Shown here piece after piece: positions 8,019 through 15,341 of a stretch of DNA of 18,477 nt (position 1 is the stretch's first letter; each line of letters opens with the position of its first letter). The translations under genes and the position numbers were made by a program. The stretch comes from an uncultured Eggerthella sp. (GTDB lineage: Bacteria > Actinomycetota > Coriobacteriia > Coriobacteriales > Eggerthellaceae): contig URMQ01000023.1 in assembly GCA_900548955.1 (NCBI GenBank), forward strand, positions 1-18,477, given 5' to 3'. The notes beneath the pieces were generated by a model. That model was given only the letters and a program-made list of their open reading frames with translations. It made no database searches and was not told the origin of the DNA.

Positions 8019-8377
8019 GGGCGCTCCTTTCGTTCGCTGTATTCAACAAACGTCTTGTGACCCCTCAATGCGCCTGGTTAAAGTATAGAAAAGCGCAGAT
8101 TGGCTGTACTTATCAGGAAAGCTTTATCAGTGAACGGCGTGAAAGTACCAGGTCATTGGCTTGTCCTGACCAGGTTGTTCTTCGAAATAATTCACCTAGG
8201 CTATAAAACTATGCAAAGGTTGAAGTGATTGTATTGATTTGCGGCGTTACAATACGCCATGGAAAGTACTGCACCTGCTAAATATGCAGCTAAGATTACT
8301 TACTAAGATTGTTCTTATGGGGATTTATAGAGCAATCAATAGAGGGTTATTGTTTCGTTTTAATGAATGGGGATCTC
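8019..8377. other. 359-bp gap between divergent DUF6796-like and alcohol dehydrogenase genes
   Basis: I see no convincing gene here. It must hold both promoters. Visible small features are a direct repeat ACCAGGT at 8147-8153 and 8169-8175 (22 nt apart, two helical turns), an inverted copy of its core (CCTGGT, 8073-8078), and a short dyad GGCGT/ACGCC at 8243-8258. A 65-codon open frame starting at 8239 runs into the dehydrogenase in another frame and has no ribosome site. I find no clear Rex-type TTGTGA...TCACAA site, which might have been expected before an NADH-linked dehydrogenase. Confidence 0.5.
8369..8373 (+). promoter_or_regulatory. Shine-Dalgarno site that sets the start of the alcohol dehydrogenase
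   Basis: GGGGA lies 4 nt before the ATG at 8378. The in-frame ATGs at 8309 and 8363 have no such site, and the residues they would add do not belong to the family. Confidence 0.5.
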
Positions 8378-9577
8378 ATGAACGATTTCACTTTTTATTC
8401 ACCTACCGAATTTGTATTCGGACGTGGCATGACTGATCATGTGGGAGAAAAACTTCAGCCTAAAGGTTATAAGCGCGTATTGCTTGTGTACGGAAAAGGA
8501 TCGGTCGTTCGCTCTGGCACGCTCGATCGCGTAAAGAAATCACTTGAAGCACAGGGGATTGAATATGCCGATTTAGCAGGTGTTCGTCCAAATCCTGAAG
8601 TTAACCAGGTACGTGAAGGCATTGATATTGCTCGTGCTTTTGATGCTGATTGCGTATTAGCTGTTGGTGGCGGTAGTACGATTGATTGTGCTAAAGCAAT
8701 TTCTATCGGCGTTTATCACGATGGTGATGTGTGGGATTTCTTTAGTGGTAAAGCTACGGCTACTAAGTGTTTGCCGGTATGCTGTGTTCTTACTATTCCA
8801 GCAGCGGGTTCGGAAGGGTCCAATTCCTGCGTTATCAGCAATGACGAGATCAACGAAAAGAATGGTTTGGGTAACGAGCTGTTCCGTCCTGTTGTTTCGA
8901 TCATGGATCCAGAACTTACCTTTACCTTGCCACAATATCAAACGGCAGCTGGCATTACCGATATGATTGCTCATATCTGCGAACGTTATTTCAGTGGTGC
9001 ACCCGCAGTACCTGCGACCGATAACATTGCCTGTGGTTTGATTCGCGCCATTATTGATTCTGCTGAAAAGTTAGTAGATAACCCACAAGACTATAACGCT
9101 CGTGCCAACATCATGTGGGCAGGTACGTTGGCTCATAACGATTTAGCTGGTTGCGGTCGCGCGAAGGGTGGACGCGCTGGTGGTTGGGAGAGCCATGCAC
9201 TTGAGCATGCGTTATCGGCAATCAATCCAAAGGTTGCCCATGGTGCTGGACTGGCAGTTATTATGCCTGCTTGGATGCGCTATGTGTGGCGTGAAGACCC
9301 ACAGCGCTTCTTGATCTTTGGTTATGACGTATTTGGTATTGAGCCTAAAGATCAGCTTGATTCTTCAATTGAAGAAGCGGTCGAAAGCATTATTGCTGAA
9401 CTTCAAGATTTCTTCGCTCGTCAGACGATGCCTACCACATTAGGAGAACTTGGTTTTACCGAGGCTGATGTAGACACGTTGGTTGATATTGTTATTGCAG
9501 CTAAAGGCAACCCCTTTGGAGTATTTAAGCCTCTCACTGCAGAAGATGCAAAGGTAATCTACTTGTCTGCATTTTAG
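8378..9577 (+). CDS. Iron-containing alcohol dehydrogenase, butanol dehydrogenase type
   Basis: A 399-residue group III alcohol dehydrogenase that reduces aldehydes or oxidises alcohols with NAD(P)H. The start MNDFTFYSPTEFVFGRG is the classic N-terminus of the BDH/YqhD branch. The nucleotide-binding region has LAVGGGSTIDCAKAI (94-108). Probable metal ligands are D195 and H199 in GITDMIAHICERYF, H273 in SHALEHALS and H288 in KVAHGAGLAVIMPAW, spaced almost as in FucO and Thermotoga BDH. The IPAAGSEGS loop (140-148) is conserved. Length is normal. It appears monocistronic, and the next gene converges. In a fermentative anaerobe it would dispose of reducing equivalents as alcohol; the real substrate cannot be read from sequence. 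Confidence 0.94.
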   Translation: MNDFTFYSPTEFVFGRGMTDHVGEKLQPKGYKRVLLVYGKGSVVRSGTLDRVKKSLEAQGIEYADLAGVRPNPEVNQVREGIDIARAFDADCVLAVGGGSTIDCAKAISIGVYHDGDVWDFFSGKATATKCLPVCCVLTIPAAGSEGSNSCVISNDEINEKNGLGNELFRPVVSIMDPELTFTLPQYQTAAGITDMIAHICERYFSGAPAVPATDNIACGLIRAIIDSAEKLVDNPQDYNARANIMWAGTLAHNDLAGCGRAKGGRAGGWESHALEHALSAINPKVAHGAGLAVIMPAWMRYVWREDPQRFLIFGYDVFGIEPKDQLDSSIEEAVESIIAELQDFFARQTMPTTLGELGFTEADVDTLVDIVIAAKGNPFGVFKPLTAEDAKVIYLSAF

Positions 9578-9596
9578 TAGATTAGAGTTCAGATTT

Positions 9597-9613
9597 ATCT
9601 AATACTATTAGAT
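9597..9613. terminator. AT-rich stem-loop between convergent genes, possible bidirectional terminator
   Basis: ATCTAAT and ATTAGAT form perfect 7-bp arms around a 3-nt loop, in the 64-nt gap between the stop codons of the alcohol dehydrogenase and the histidine kinase. The stem is AT-rich and no clean U-tract follows, so termination is plausible only from position. Confidence 0.35.
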
Positions 9614-9641
9614 TACAGAGTGATTTGTTTATTCCTACGAA

Positions 9642-10994
9642 TCAACAAGCAGGGATGAATAATCGAAAAATAGTAACTCCATGCTCGCTTGTGGCGGTAA
9701 TGTCTCCGCCATGAGCGAGCATTATTTCTTTTGCGATTGCAAGGCCAAGTCCTGCTCCGCCTTGCTTAGAATTTCTAGATGTATCTTCACGGAAGAATTT
9801 TTCAAAAATGCTTTGTAAATGAGTTGGTGAAATTTCTTTACCTTTATTTTCAATGGCAATCACGTTTCCCTTTGGTGTTGGGATAAGTTTCATCGTGATA
9901 GTGCTTTGGGGTTCTGCATAGGCAAGCGCATTGCGCATGACGTTCGATACGGCTCGTGCGAGTTTTTCGGGGTCAGCAAAGATTTGAAATTCATTATTGT
10001 ATGAACCATTAGCAAATACAGGTTTAGTGTTGTTTGTTTTGTCTGGTTGGAGAGATTCGGTTGGCTGGAACGAGTTAGCTTGGAACGTCTTATGCGATTC
10101 GGCTGGCTGTAGTGGCTTTACTTCAATCGAGAGCTGTTTATGTTTTGCTTCGGGGTAAAAGTCATCAGCTATTTGCTGGCAGAAAAGTTCAAGGTTAAAG
10201 GTTTCCCGTTCGATGGGAATTGACTGCAAATTGTAACGAGTTATTTCGAAGAATTCGTCAATTAATCTCTCTAAGTGCTCGGCTTTGTCTAGTGCGATTT
10301 CGGCATAGTGCCGTCTTTGCTCATCAGGAAGAGTATTCGTTTCTTTGAGTAAGGTTAAGTATCCAAGTATGGAAGTGAGCGGCGTTTTTATGTCGTGTGC
10401 CAGGTAAGCAACTAATTCATTTTTGCGTTTTTCGGCACTTATTGCATGCTGCTCAGCTTCTATAGATTGTGCTTTAATCTCCGAAAGTTCACTTCTTGCA
10501 ATGGAAAGATCGTCGGGAAGATCTACGTGGCTATCTTTGCTGTTTAATAGTTTTCCTACGGAGGACGAAAGCGTATCGAAGTACTGAAGCGACTTGTTAA
10601 GAACAATAAACGCAATAATGAGCGTGCCAATGAAGTAGAGACAGAGTGCTACTGGTAGTTTTAAGGACCTTATAAAATAATAGGTAGTTAAATCGCGAAC
10701 CGCATATTGTATGGATCCGTCGTCTGTAGTTCCTGAGTATACATCCATGTTTGAAAGCTGTTTCGATGAAGATTCGGTCACAAAAGCATCGTATTGTTCG
10801 GGTGTAAAATACTGCCATTCAGATGTTTTCTCTGCGATTAGGTTAGCAAAATCGGGGACCCAATAGGTATTTGCCCACAGAGCAATTACTCCAAAACAAA
10901 GGGTATAGATAGTCAAGTAAACAAGTGTTTTTCGAAAGAGTATTCCTCGAAGTATTCGTGCTTGAGGGCTTTTTGTACTGTTGAAAGAATTCAT
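9642..10994 (-). CDS. Sensor histidine kinase, VanS-like
   Basis: A 450-residue membrane kinase. Helix 1 is at about 24-44, an external sensor loop at 45-112, helix 2 at 113-133, then a HAMP-like/coiled-coil linker (135-192). The H-box NELVAYLAHDIKTPLTSILGYLTLL puts the phospho-acceptor at H200 and is nearly that of VanS. The N-box is NVMRNALAYA (351-360). The later boxes read IENKGKEISPTHLQSIFEKFF and GGAGLGLAIAKEI (412-424); the NKGK form in place of DxGxG is usual in VanS-type kinases. Between dimerisation and ATPase domains, residues ~294-335 form an odd Gln/Pro/Ser/Asn-rich insertion with repeated QPxES. The gene lies 19 nt after its response regulator and is surely in its operon. No vanHAX genes are present, so the signal and output are not glycopeptide resistance as such. 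Confidence 0.92.
   Translation of the reverse strand: MNSFNSTKSPQARILRGILFRKTLVYLTIYTLCFGVIALWANTYWVPDFANLIAEKTSEWQYFTPEQYDAFVTESSSKQLSNMDVYSGTTDDGSIQYAVRDLTTYYFIRSLKLPVALCLYFIGTLIIAFIVLNKSLQYFDTLSSSVGKLLNSKDSHVDLPDDLSIARSELSEIKAQSIEAEQHAISAEKRKNELVAYLAHDIKTPLTSILGYLTLLKETNTLPDEQRRHYAEIALDKAEHLERLIDEFFEITRYNLQSIPIERETFNLELFCQQIADDFYPEAKHKQLSIEVKPLQPAESHKTFQANSFQPTESLQPDKTNNTKPVFANGSYNNEFQIFADPEKLARAVSNVMRNALAYAEPQSTITMKLIPTPKGNVIAIENKGKEISPTHLQSIFEKFFREDTSRNSKQGGAGLGLAIAKEIMLAHGGDITATSEHGVTIFRLFIPAC
10054..10109 (-). repeat. Imperfect 42-nt direct repeat inside the kinase linker
   Basis: GATTCGGTTGGCTG (10054-10067) recurs as GATTCGGCTGGCTG (10096-10109), exactly 42 nt later, with a further CTGGAACG / CTTGGAACG echo between. 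It encodes the QPTES / QPAES copies in the extra linker of the histidine kinase. The spacing is a multiple of three, so a gain or loss of a copy would keep the frame. Confidence 0.6.
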
Positions 10995-11013
10995 GTGGTA
11001 TTGTTCCGTATCG

Positions 11014-11709
11014 TTAGATAGTAATTTTGTACCCTACGCCCCAAGCGGTATCAATAAAGGTTTCAGAGCTATCAATTTCAGCTAACTTTTTTCTTAAGTG
11101 TCGTATATGGACCATAACCGTGTTTGCATCGGAAGCGTTGTAAGGACTTTGCCATACTGTCTCAAAAAGATCTTTGGTAGAAACAGGGTTCCCTTTAGCT
11201 TTGAGAAGAAGTGTAAGGATGGAAAACTCCTTGGGAGTAAGATGAAGGGGCTCGTCGTGCAAGGTGACACTATGGGACTGAGTGTCTATATAAAGATCTT
11301 TTGCCTGCAGCACTGCCTGAGACGTATCGTGGGATGTGGAATGACTACGGCGAAGTCGTGCTTTTACACGAGCAACCAGTTCACGGGGCTTAAAGGGTTT
11401 TGATACATAGTCGTCAGCGCCCAGCATAAAGCCAATTACTTTGTCGGTCTCTTCGTCTTTTGCTGAAAGAAAAATAAGTGGAATATCGGTTGTTTCGCGA
11501 AGCTTTCGACAGAGCTCAAACCCATCCATACCAGGCATCATTATGTCGAGTATGGCAAGGTCAAACGACTGGTCGCGAAATGCAGCAAGGGCTTCATCTC
11601 CAGAATAGCAGGGATGAACATTCATGCCTTCTTGGGATAAGAGAGTGCTAACTAACTGTGCAATTTCGACTTCATCATCAACAACAAGTATGTACGGAGT
11701 GGTGTTCAT
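11014..11709 (-). CDS. Response regulator, OmpR/VanR-like
   Basis: A 231-residue DNA-binding response regulator. The receiver domain (5-117) has the acidic pair D11/D12, phospho-acceptor D55 in LAILDIMMPGMDGF, S82 in FLSAKD and K104 in YVSKPFKPRELVARVKARLRR, closest in style to VanR. The C-terminal winged helix (about 136-231) has LTPKEFSILTLLLKAKGNPVSTKDLFETVW and a recognition helix DANTVMVHIRHLRKKL, ending in GVGYKI. It is the first gene of the operon; the kinase follows after 19 nt. No Shine-Dalgarno site is visible before the ATG at 11709. A -10-like AATAAT (minus strand, 11727-11722) would place the RNA start only about 5-6 nt upstream, so the message may be nearly leaderless. The CTTAAG array just upstream suggests self-regulation. 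Confidence 0.94.
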   Translation of the reverse strand: MNTTPYILVVDDEVEIAQLVSTLLSQEGMNVHPCYSGDEALAAFRDQSFDLAILDIMMPGMDGFELCRKLRETTDIPLIFLSAKDEETDKVIGFMLGADDYVSKPFKPRELVARVKARLRRSHSTSHDTSQAVLQAKDLYIDTQSHSVTLHDEPLHLTPKEFSILTLLLKAKGNPVSTKDLFETVWQSPYNASDANTVMVHIRHLRKKLAEIDSSETFIDTAWGVGYKITI

Positions 11710-11759
11710 AGAAGTAATTCTATTATTGGGGACTCTCGGTGAAAGCGAAAACTACCATT

Positions 11760-11819
11760 CTTAAGGAAATCTTAAGCCTTCTTAAGGAACTTGTTGATTG
11801 GTCACAAGAGATATTTAAG
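11760..11819. promoter_or_regulatory. CTTAAG box array, probable response-regulator binding sites
   Basis: CTTAAG occurs at 11760-11765, 11771-11776 and 11781-11786 (11 and 10 nt apart, one helical turn), and TTTAAG at 11814-11819 (33 nt further, about three turns). OmpR-family regulators bind direct repeats with this spacing; CiaR, for example, uses TTAAG-type repeats separated by five bases. The array sits in the divergent gap, 51 nt from the regulator start and about 80 nt from the peptidase start, with its first box just upstream of weak promoter-like hexamers for the regulator. Binding is inferred. Confidence 0.6.
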
Positions 11820-11866
11820 GGGAATTCGAAATAGTGTTTTGGTAAACCTAGAGAAAGGCTGCCAAA

Positions 11867-12577
11867 ATGATTGATCGATACAACACCTATTCACGTTTTA
11901 CGTATTCTGCCGCACCTCGTAGAACTTATCGGGTCGCTCGTAAAAGGAAATCCTTTCGAATTATTATTGGCGGTGTTATAGCTCTGCTATTTGTTTCGTT
12001 TTTTGCTTGGACTTTAATTGATGCTCTTCCGAGTTCAGTATTGACCCGCGATATGATTTCGCCTTCGAGCACCCCGCAAAGTGAATGGCAGGCTGGAAAA
12101 GTTCCGTATCTGTATCAAACTGATTCTCAGTGGGCTGAAGAAACTTACTCAGGTGGTACTGTTGCTGAAAATGCTTGTGGACCTATGAGCTTGGCAATGG
12201 TTTATGCCTATTTCAAAGGTTCCGATGCATATAGTCCGCAAGATATGTGCGCTTTTGCAGAAGAGAATGGTTACGCCGTCGATGGAGCAACATCGTGGAG
12301 TTTTATGAGTGAAGGCGCTGAAATGTTGGGACTTAATGCCAAACAGCTCGCATCAGATAAGGGAAGGATAGTATCTGAATTAGAGGCAGGGCATCCCATT
12401 ATTTGTATTATGGGGCCGGGAGATTTTACTCGTTCGGGGCATTTTATCGTACTTGCGGGAATAAACAATGATGGAACTATTCAAGTGCACGATTCGAATA
12501 GTTCCGTTCGTTCAAATATGAGATGGGATTTAGAAACCATATTGACCCAATGTCAAAGCCTTTGGGTGTATTCTTAA
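11867..12577 (+). CDS. Membrane-anchored C39/papain-like cysteine peptidase
   Basis: A 236-residue protein with a basic N-terminus (RRTYRVARKRKSFR), one signal-anchor helix (about 31-52), a Ser/Pro linker and an external peptidase_C39_2-type domain (about 78-234). The catalytic set is visible: C104 in ENACGPMSLAMVYAYF, H192 in SGHFIVLAGI, and D209 in VHDSNS. The preceding VPYLYQTDSQWAEETYSGGTVAE (79-101) is the usual start of this domain. There is no ABC exporter, so this is not the bacteriocin-maturing C39 type; stand-alone members are thought to act on extracellular or wall-linked peptides. AAAGG lies about 9 nt before the ATG. It is divergent from the VanRS-like operon and shares its CTTAAG-box gap, so it is the best candidate target of that system. 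Confidence 0.88.
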   Translation: MIDRYNTYSRFTYSAAPRRTYRVARKRKSFRIIIGGVIALLFVSFFAWTLIDALPSSVLTRDMISPSSTPQSEWQAGKVPYLYQTDSQWAEETYSGGTVAENACGPMSLAMVYAYFKGSDAYSPQDMCAFAEENGYAVDGATSWSFMSEGAEMLGLNAKQLASDKGRIVSELEAGHPIICIMGPGDFTRSGHFIVLAGINNDGTIQVHDSNSSVRSNMRWDLETILTQCQSLWVYS

Positions 12578-12616
12578 ATTCCTACCTGATATTCGATCGT
12601 GAAAGGTTCAGCAAGG

Positions 12617-15244
12617 ATGAAGTATGGCGTGCAAGAGCCTACCCACATTGAAGTTCGTGGAGCGCGTGCTCACAACTTGAAGAATATATCGGTCGATGTG
12701 CCGCTTCATAAACTTGTAGGCATAGCGGGAGTTTCTGGTTCTGGGAAGAGTTCGCTTGCGTTAGGAACCTTGTATGCAGAAGGTTCGCGTCGTTATTTGG
12801 ATGCGCTTTCTACTTATACACGTCGTCGCATTTCGCAAAGCGGTCGTTCTCAGGTGGACGAAGTTTTACATGTACCAGCGGCGCTGGCACTTCGTCAGCG
12901 CCCTGGTGTTCCTGGTGTTCATTCAACGTTTGGTACTTCTACCGAATTGCTTAATATCTTACGTCTGTTGTTTTCGCGCGTAGGGAGCCATTGTTGTCCG
13001 AATGGCCATCATGTTCCGCCTGGAATGAATGTTGCCCTTGAACAGCCCTTTGTCTGTCCCGAATGCGGCGTTGAGTTTTATGGTAAAGGCGCAGAAGACA
13101 TGGCCTTTAACAGTGCTGGTGCCTGCGAAACATGCGGCGGTACCGGCATTGTTCGAAAGGTGAATGAAGCTGCTCTGGTTCCTGATGAATCACTTTCTAT
13201 TGATGAGGGCGCGGTGCTTCCGTGGGGCAATTTGATGTGGGACCTTATGAAGCAGGTGTGCGGCGCTATGGGCGTGCGTACCAATGTGCCCTTTTCTGAG
13301 CTTACGCCTGAAGAGCGCGACATTGTATTTCATGGGCCTGCAGAAAAGAAGCATATCCTGTATAAACCCAAAAAAGGGGATAGCTTCGCTGAGTTAGATT
13401 TCACCTACTATAACGCAGTTTATACGGTAGAAAATGCACTAGCAAAAGTGCACGACGAAAAAGGATTGGCTCGTGTTGCCAAGTATCTAACTGAAGATAC
13501 CTGTCCTGATTGTAAGGGAACTCGTTTTTCTAAAAGTGTTCGATCGGTGCTTATTGATGGCGTATCTATTGCAGATGTTTGTAAGTTTTCACTTGATGAT
13601 CTTGCTGAATGGGTTGCTTCAGTTCCTCGGATTTGTCCAAGTTCAGTACGCGCGATGGCGCAAACAATCGTTGCTGAAATGCTTGAACCTATTACTCGTT
13701 TACAGCAATTGGGCTTAGGTTATCTTACGCTTGATAGGGCAAGTTCTACGCTTTCCACAGGCGAAAGACAACGCGTTCAGCTTGCACGCGCGGTACGCAA
13801 TAGAACCACAGGAGTGCTCTACGTTTTAGATGAACCTTCGATTGGTCTTCATCCTTCAAATGTGGTGGGTTTGCTAGGCGTAATGGATGATTTGTTGCGT
13901 GATGGTAATTCTGTTGTGGTGGTTGATCATGAGGTGCAGGTACTACGTCATGTTGATCATCTTATAGAAATGGGTCCTAAATCTGGCGCTCAAGGTGGAG
14001 AAATTATTGCGCAGGGTAGCCTTGCGGATGTGTTAAAGAACCAACATTCTTGTACCGCTCCTTATATTTCTGGTGAGGCACAAATTCGCGTTCGAGATCG
14101 CGTGTGTGAAGATCATCTTTTCGATGAAGGAGAGTTATATCTTCGCACTGATAGTCTTCATACGGTAAAGTCTCTTGAGGTTCATATACCAAAAGGACGC
14201 ATGACAGTGGTTTCTGGGGTTTCGGGGTCTGGCAAAACTACGCTGGTGCTGGAAAGCTTAATTCCCGCACTCAGAGCGTTTTCAGAGGCTCGTGATAGTC
14301 TGCCATCATTTCCTGCCCATATTCGAGAAATTAAGGCTGACGGTATTGAGCGCGCGAATTTAATTGACGCTAATCCCATTGGGACTAATGTTCGCTCTAC
14401 GGTTGCTACGTATTCAGGTGTTTTGGACGACCTGCGAAAAGAATTTGCCAAGCTTCCAGCGGCAAAATCTCAAGGATTAAAAGCGGGAGCATTTTCATAC
14501 AATACAGGTTCTCTTAGATGTCCGACCTGTGATGGTACTGGTCAAATATCGCTCGATGTGCAGTTTTTGCCCGATGTCGACATTCCTTGTCCTGATTGCC
14601 AAGGCTCGCGTTATGGCAAGGATGCTTACGCGATCGTGCGTTTTGTTGAAGATGCCGACGCTGATGCGGATACGGATACGGATACAGGCGGTAATGGTGA
14701 CGCTGATGCGGATATGGGTACAGGTGTTGGTGTGGACATTGATGTCGATATCGTTACGGATAACGCCTATTCGCTGCCAGAAATTCTTTCCCTTACCGTT
14801 GATGAGGCGCTGCATGCTTGCAAAGGCCTTGCGCGTGTAACTGCCAAACTTCAAGTTCTTCGTGACTTAGGCCTTGGGTATTTAACCCTAGGGGAGGCAA
14901 CCCCTGCTCTTTCGGGTGGAGAAGCGCAGCGTCTTAAGCTTGCAAGCGAATTAAATAGATCGCAACATACTTCGCTGTTTGTATTCGATGAACCCACAAT
15001 TGGTCTGCATCCGCTTGATGTTGAAGTTCTTTTGCGTGTCCTTCAGCGATTGATAGAGCAGGGCGCAACCGTTGTGGTAATTGAGCACGATTTAGATGTT
15101 ATCGCTAACGCTGATTACGTGATAGATATGGGACCTGGCGGTGGTGAAGATGGTGGCACTATTGTATGTACGGGAACACCTGAACAGGTATGCGCGTGTG
15201 AAAAAAGCGTGACAGGCAAGTTTCTGAAAGAAGCTGGTAACTAA
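12617..15244 (+). CDS. UvrA2-like twin ABC ATPase (UvrA paralogue without UvrB-binding domain)
   Basis: An 875-residue UvrA-family protein with two ABC units. Unit 1 has Walker A GVSGSGKSS (38-46), signature LSTGERQRVQLARAV (about 378) and Walker B LYVLDEPSIGLHP (about 401). Unit 2 has GVSGSGKTT (about 534), LSGGEAQRLKLASEL (about 765) and FVFDEPTIGLHP (about 790). Zinc modules are CPNGHH...CPEC (127-150), CETC...CPDC (170-299) and CPTC...CPDC (635-661). Only about 20 residues separate the halves of the first zinc module, so the UvrB-binding domain of true UvrA is missing, as in UvrA2 and drug self-resistance UvrA-like proteins. Residues ~679-716 are an Asp-rich repeat insertion. It is probably a DNA-binding ATPase for damage or drug tolerance, not core excision repair. 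I prefer the ATG at 12617 (GAAAGG, 10 nt upstream) to GTG at 12599, which has no site. Confidence 0.9.
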   Translation: MKYGVQEPTHIEVRGARAHNLKNISVDVPLHKLVGIAGVSGSGKSSLALGTLYAEGSRRYLDALSTYTRRRISQSGRSQVDEVLHVPAALALRQRPGVPGVHSTFGTSTELLNILRLLFSRVGSHCCPNGHHVPPGMNVALEQPFVCPECGVEFYGKGAEDMAFNSAGACETCGGTGIVRKVNEAALVPDESLSIDEGAVLPWGNLMWDLMKQVCGAMGVRTNVPFSELTPEERDIVFHGPAEKKHILYKPKKGDSFAELDFTYYNAVYTVENALAKVHDEKGLARVAKYLTEDTCPDCKGTRFSKSVRSVLIDGVSIADVCKFSLDDLAEWVASVPRICPSSVRAMAQTIVAEMLEPITRLQQLGLGYLTLDRASSTLSTGERQRVQLARAVRNRTTGVLYVLDEPSIGLHPSNVVGLLGVMDDLLRDGNSVVVVDHEVQVLRHVDHLIEMGPKSGAQGGEIIAQGSLADVLKNQHSCTAPYISGEAQIRVRDRVCEDHLFDEGELYLRTDSLHTVKSLEVHIPKGRMTVVSGVSGSGKTTLVLESLIPALRAFSEARDSLPSFPAHIREIKADGIERANLIDANPIGTNVRSTVATYSGVLDDLRKEFAKLPAAKSQGLKAGAFSYNTGSLRCPTCDGTGQISLDVQFLPDVDIPCPDCQGSRYGKDAYAIVRFVEDADADADTDTDTGGNGDADADMGTGVGVDIDVDIVTDNAYSLPEILSLTVDEALHACKGLARVTAKLQVLRDLGLGYLTLGEATPALSGGEAQRLKLASELNRSQHTSLFVFDEPTIGLHPLDVEVLLRVLQRLIEQGATVVVIEHDLDVIANADYVIDMGPGGGEDGGTIVCTGTPEQVCACEKSVTGKFLKEAGN
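14651..14764 (+). repeat. Asp-rich low-complexity repeat within the UvrA-like gene
   Basis: GAY codons alternate with GCN, ACN, GTN or ATN codons, giving DADADADTDTDT, then a Gly-rich spacer, a second DADAD, and DIDVDI. At DNA level there is a hexamer run (GATACG type, 14669-14686) and a perfect 16-nt direct repeat at 14657-14672 and 14699-14714, 42 nt apart. It lies between the last zinc module and unit-2 helices, where ordinary UvrA has a short loop. All period lengths are multiples of three, so length changes would not shift the frame. Confidence 0.85.
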
Positions 15245-15258
15245 CTAAGAAAACCGAA

Positions 15259-15301
15259 AACTAGGTAATCAAAACTAATGTAATTGAATCGGAACCTAGT
15301 T
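15259..15301. repeat. Inverted repeat between convergent uvrA-like and MFS genes
   Basis: AACTAGGT (15259-15266) and ACCTAGTT (15294-15301) are perfect 8-bp arms with a 27-nt loop. They sit in the 97-nt gap between the two stop codons. The loop is long and no U-tract follows, so a terminator role is only suggested by position. Confidence 0.3.
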
Positions 15302-15341
15302 ACTTCAGTAGAGCATTAATTACAAGAGCTAGTCTAGTAAA

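Noticed and set aside
8239..8436. 65-codon open frame before the alcohol dehydrogenase
   Set aside because: No Shine-Dalgarno site, overlaps the dehydrogenase in another frame, and no protein-like features.
9642..12577. A vancomycin-resistance cluster suggested by VanS/VanR-like and VanZ-like proteins
   Set aside because: No vanH, D-Ala-D-Lac ligase, vanX or vanY gene is present, and the VanZ-RDD gene is about 8 kb away. The regulators are VanRS-like by family only.
12578..12616. LexA/SOS box before the UvrA-like gene
   Set aside because: I looked for GAAC-N4-GTTC or CTGT-N8-ACAG type sites and found none.
14495..14854. 119-codon minus-strand frame over the Asp-rich repeat of the UvrA-like gene
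   Set aside because: Its Ile/Arg/Thr repeats are the reverse-strand shadow of the GAY-rich hexamer repeat.
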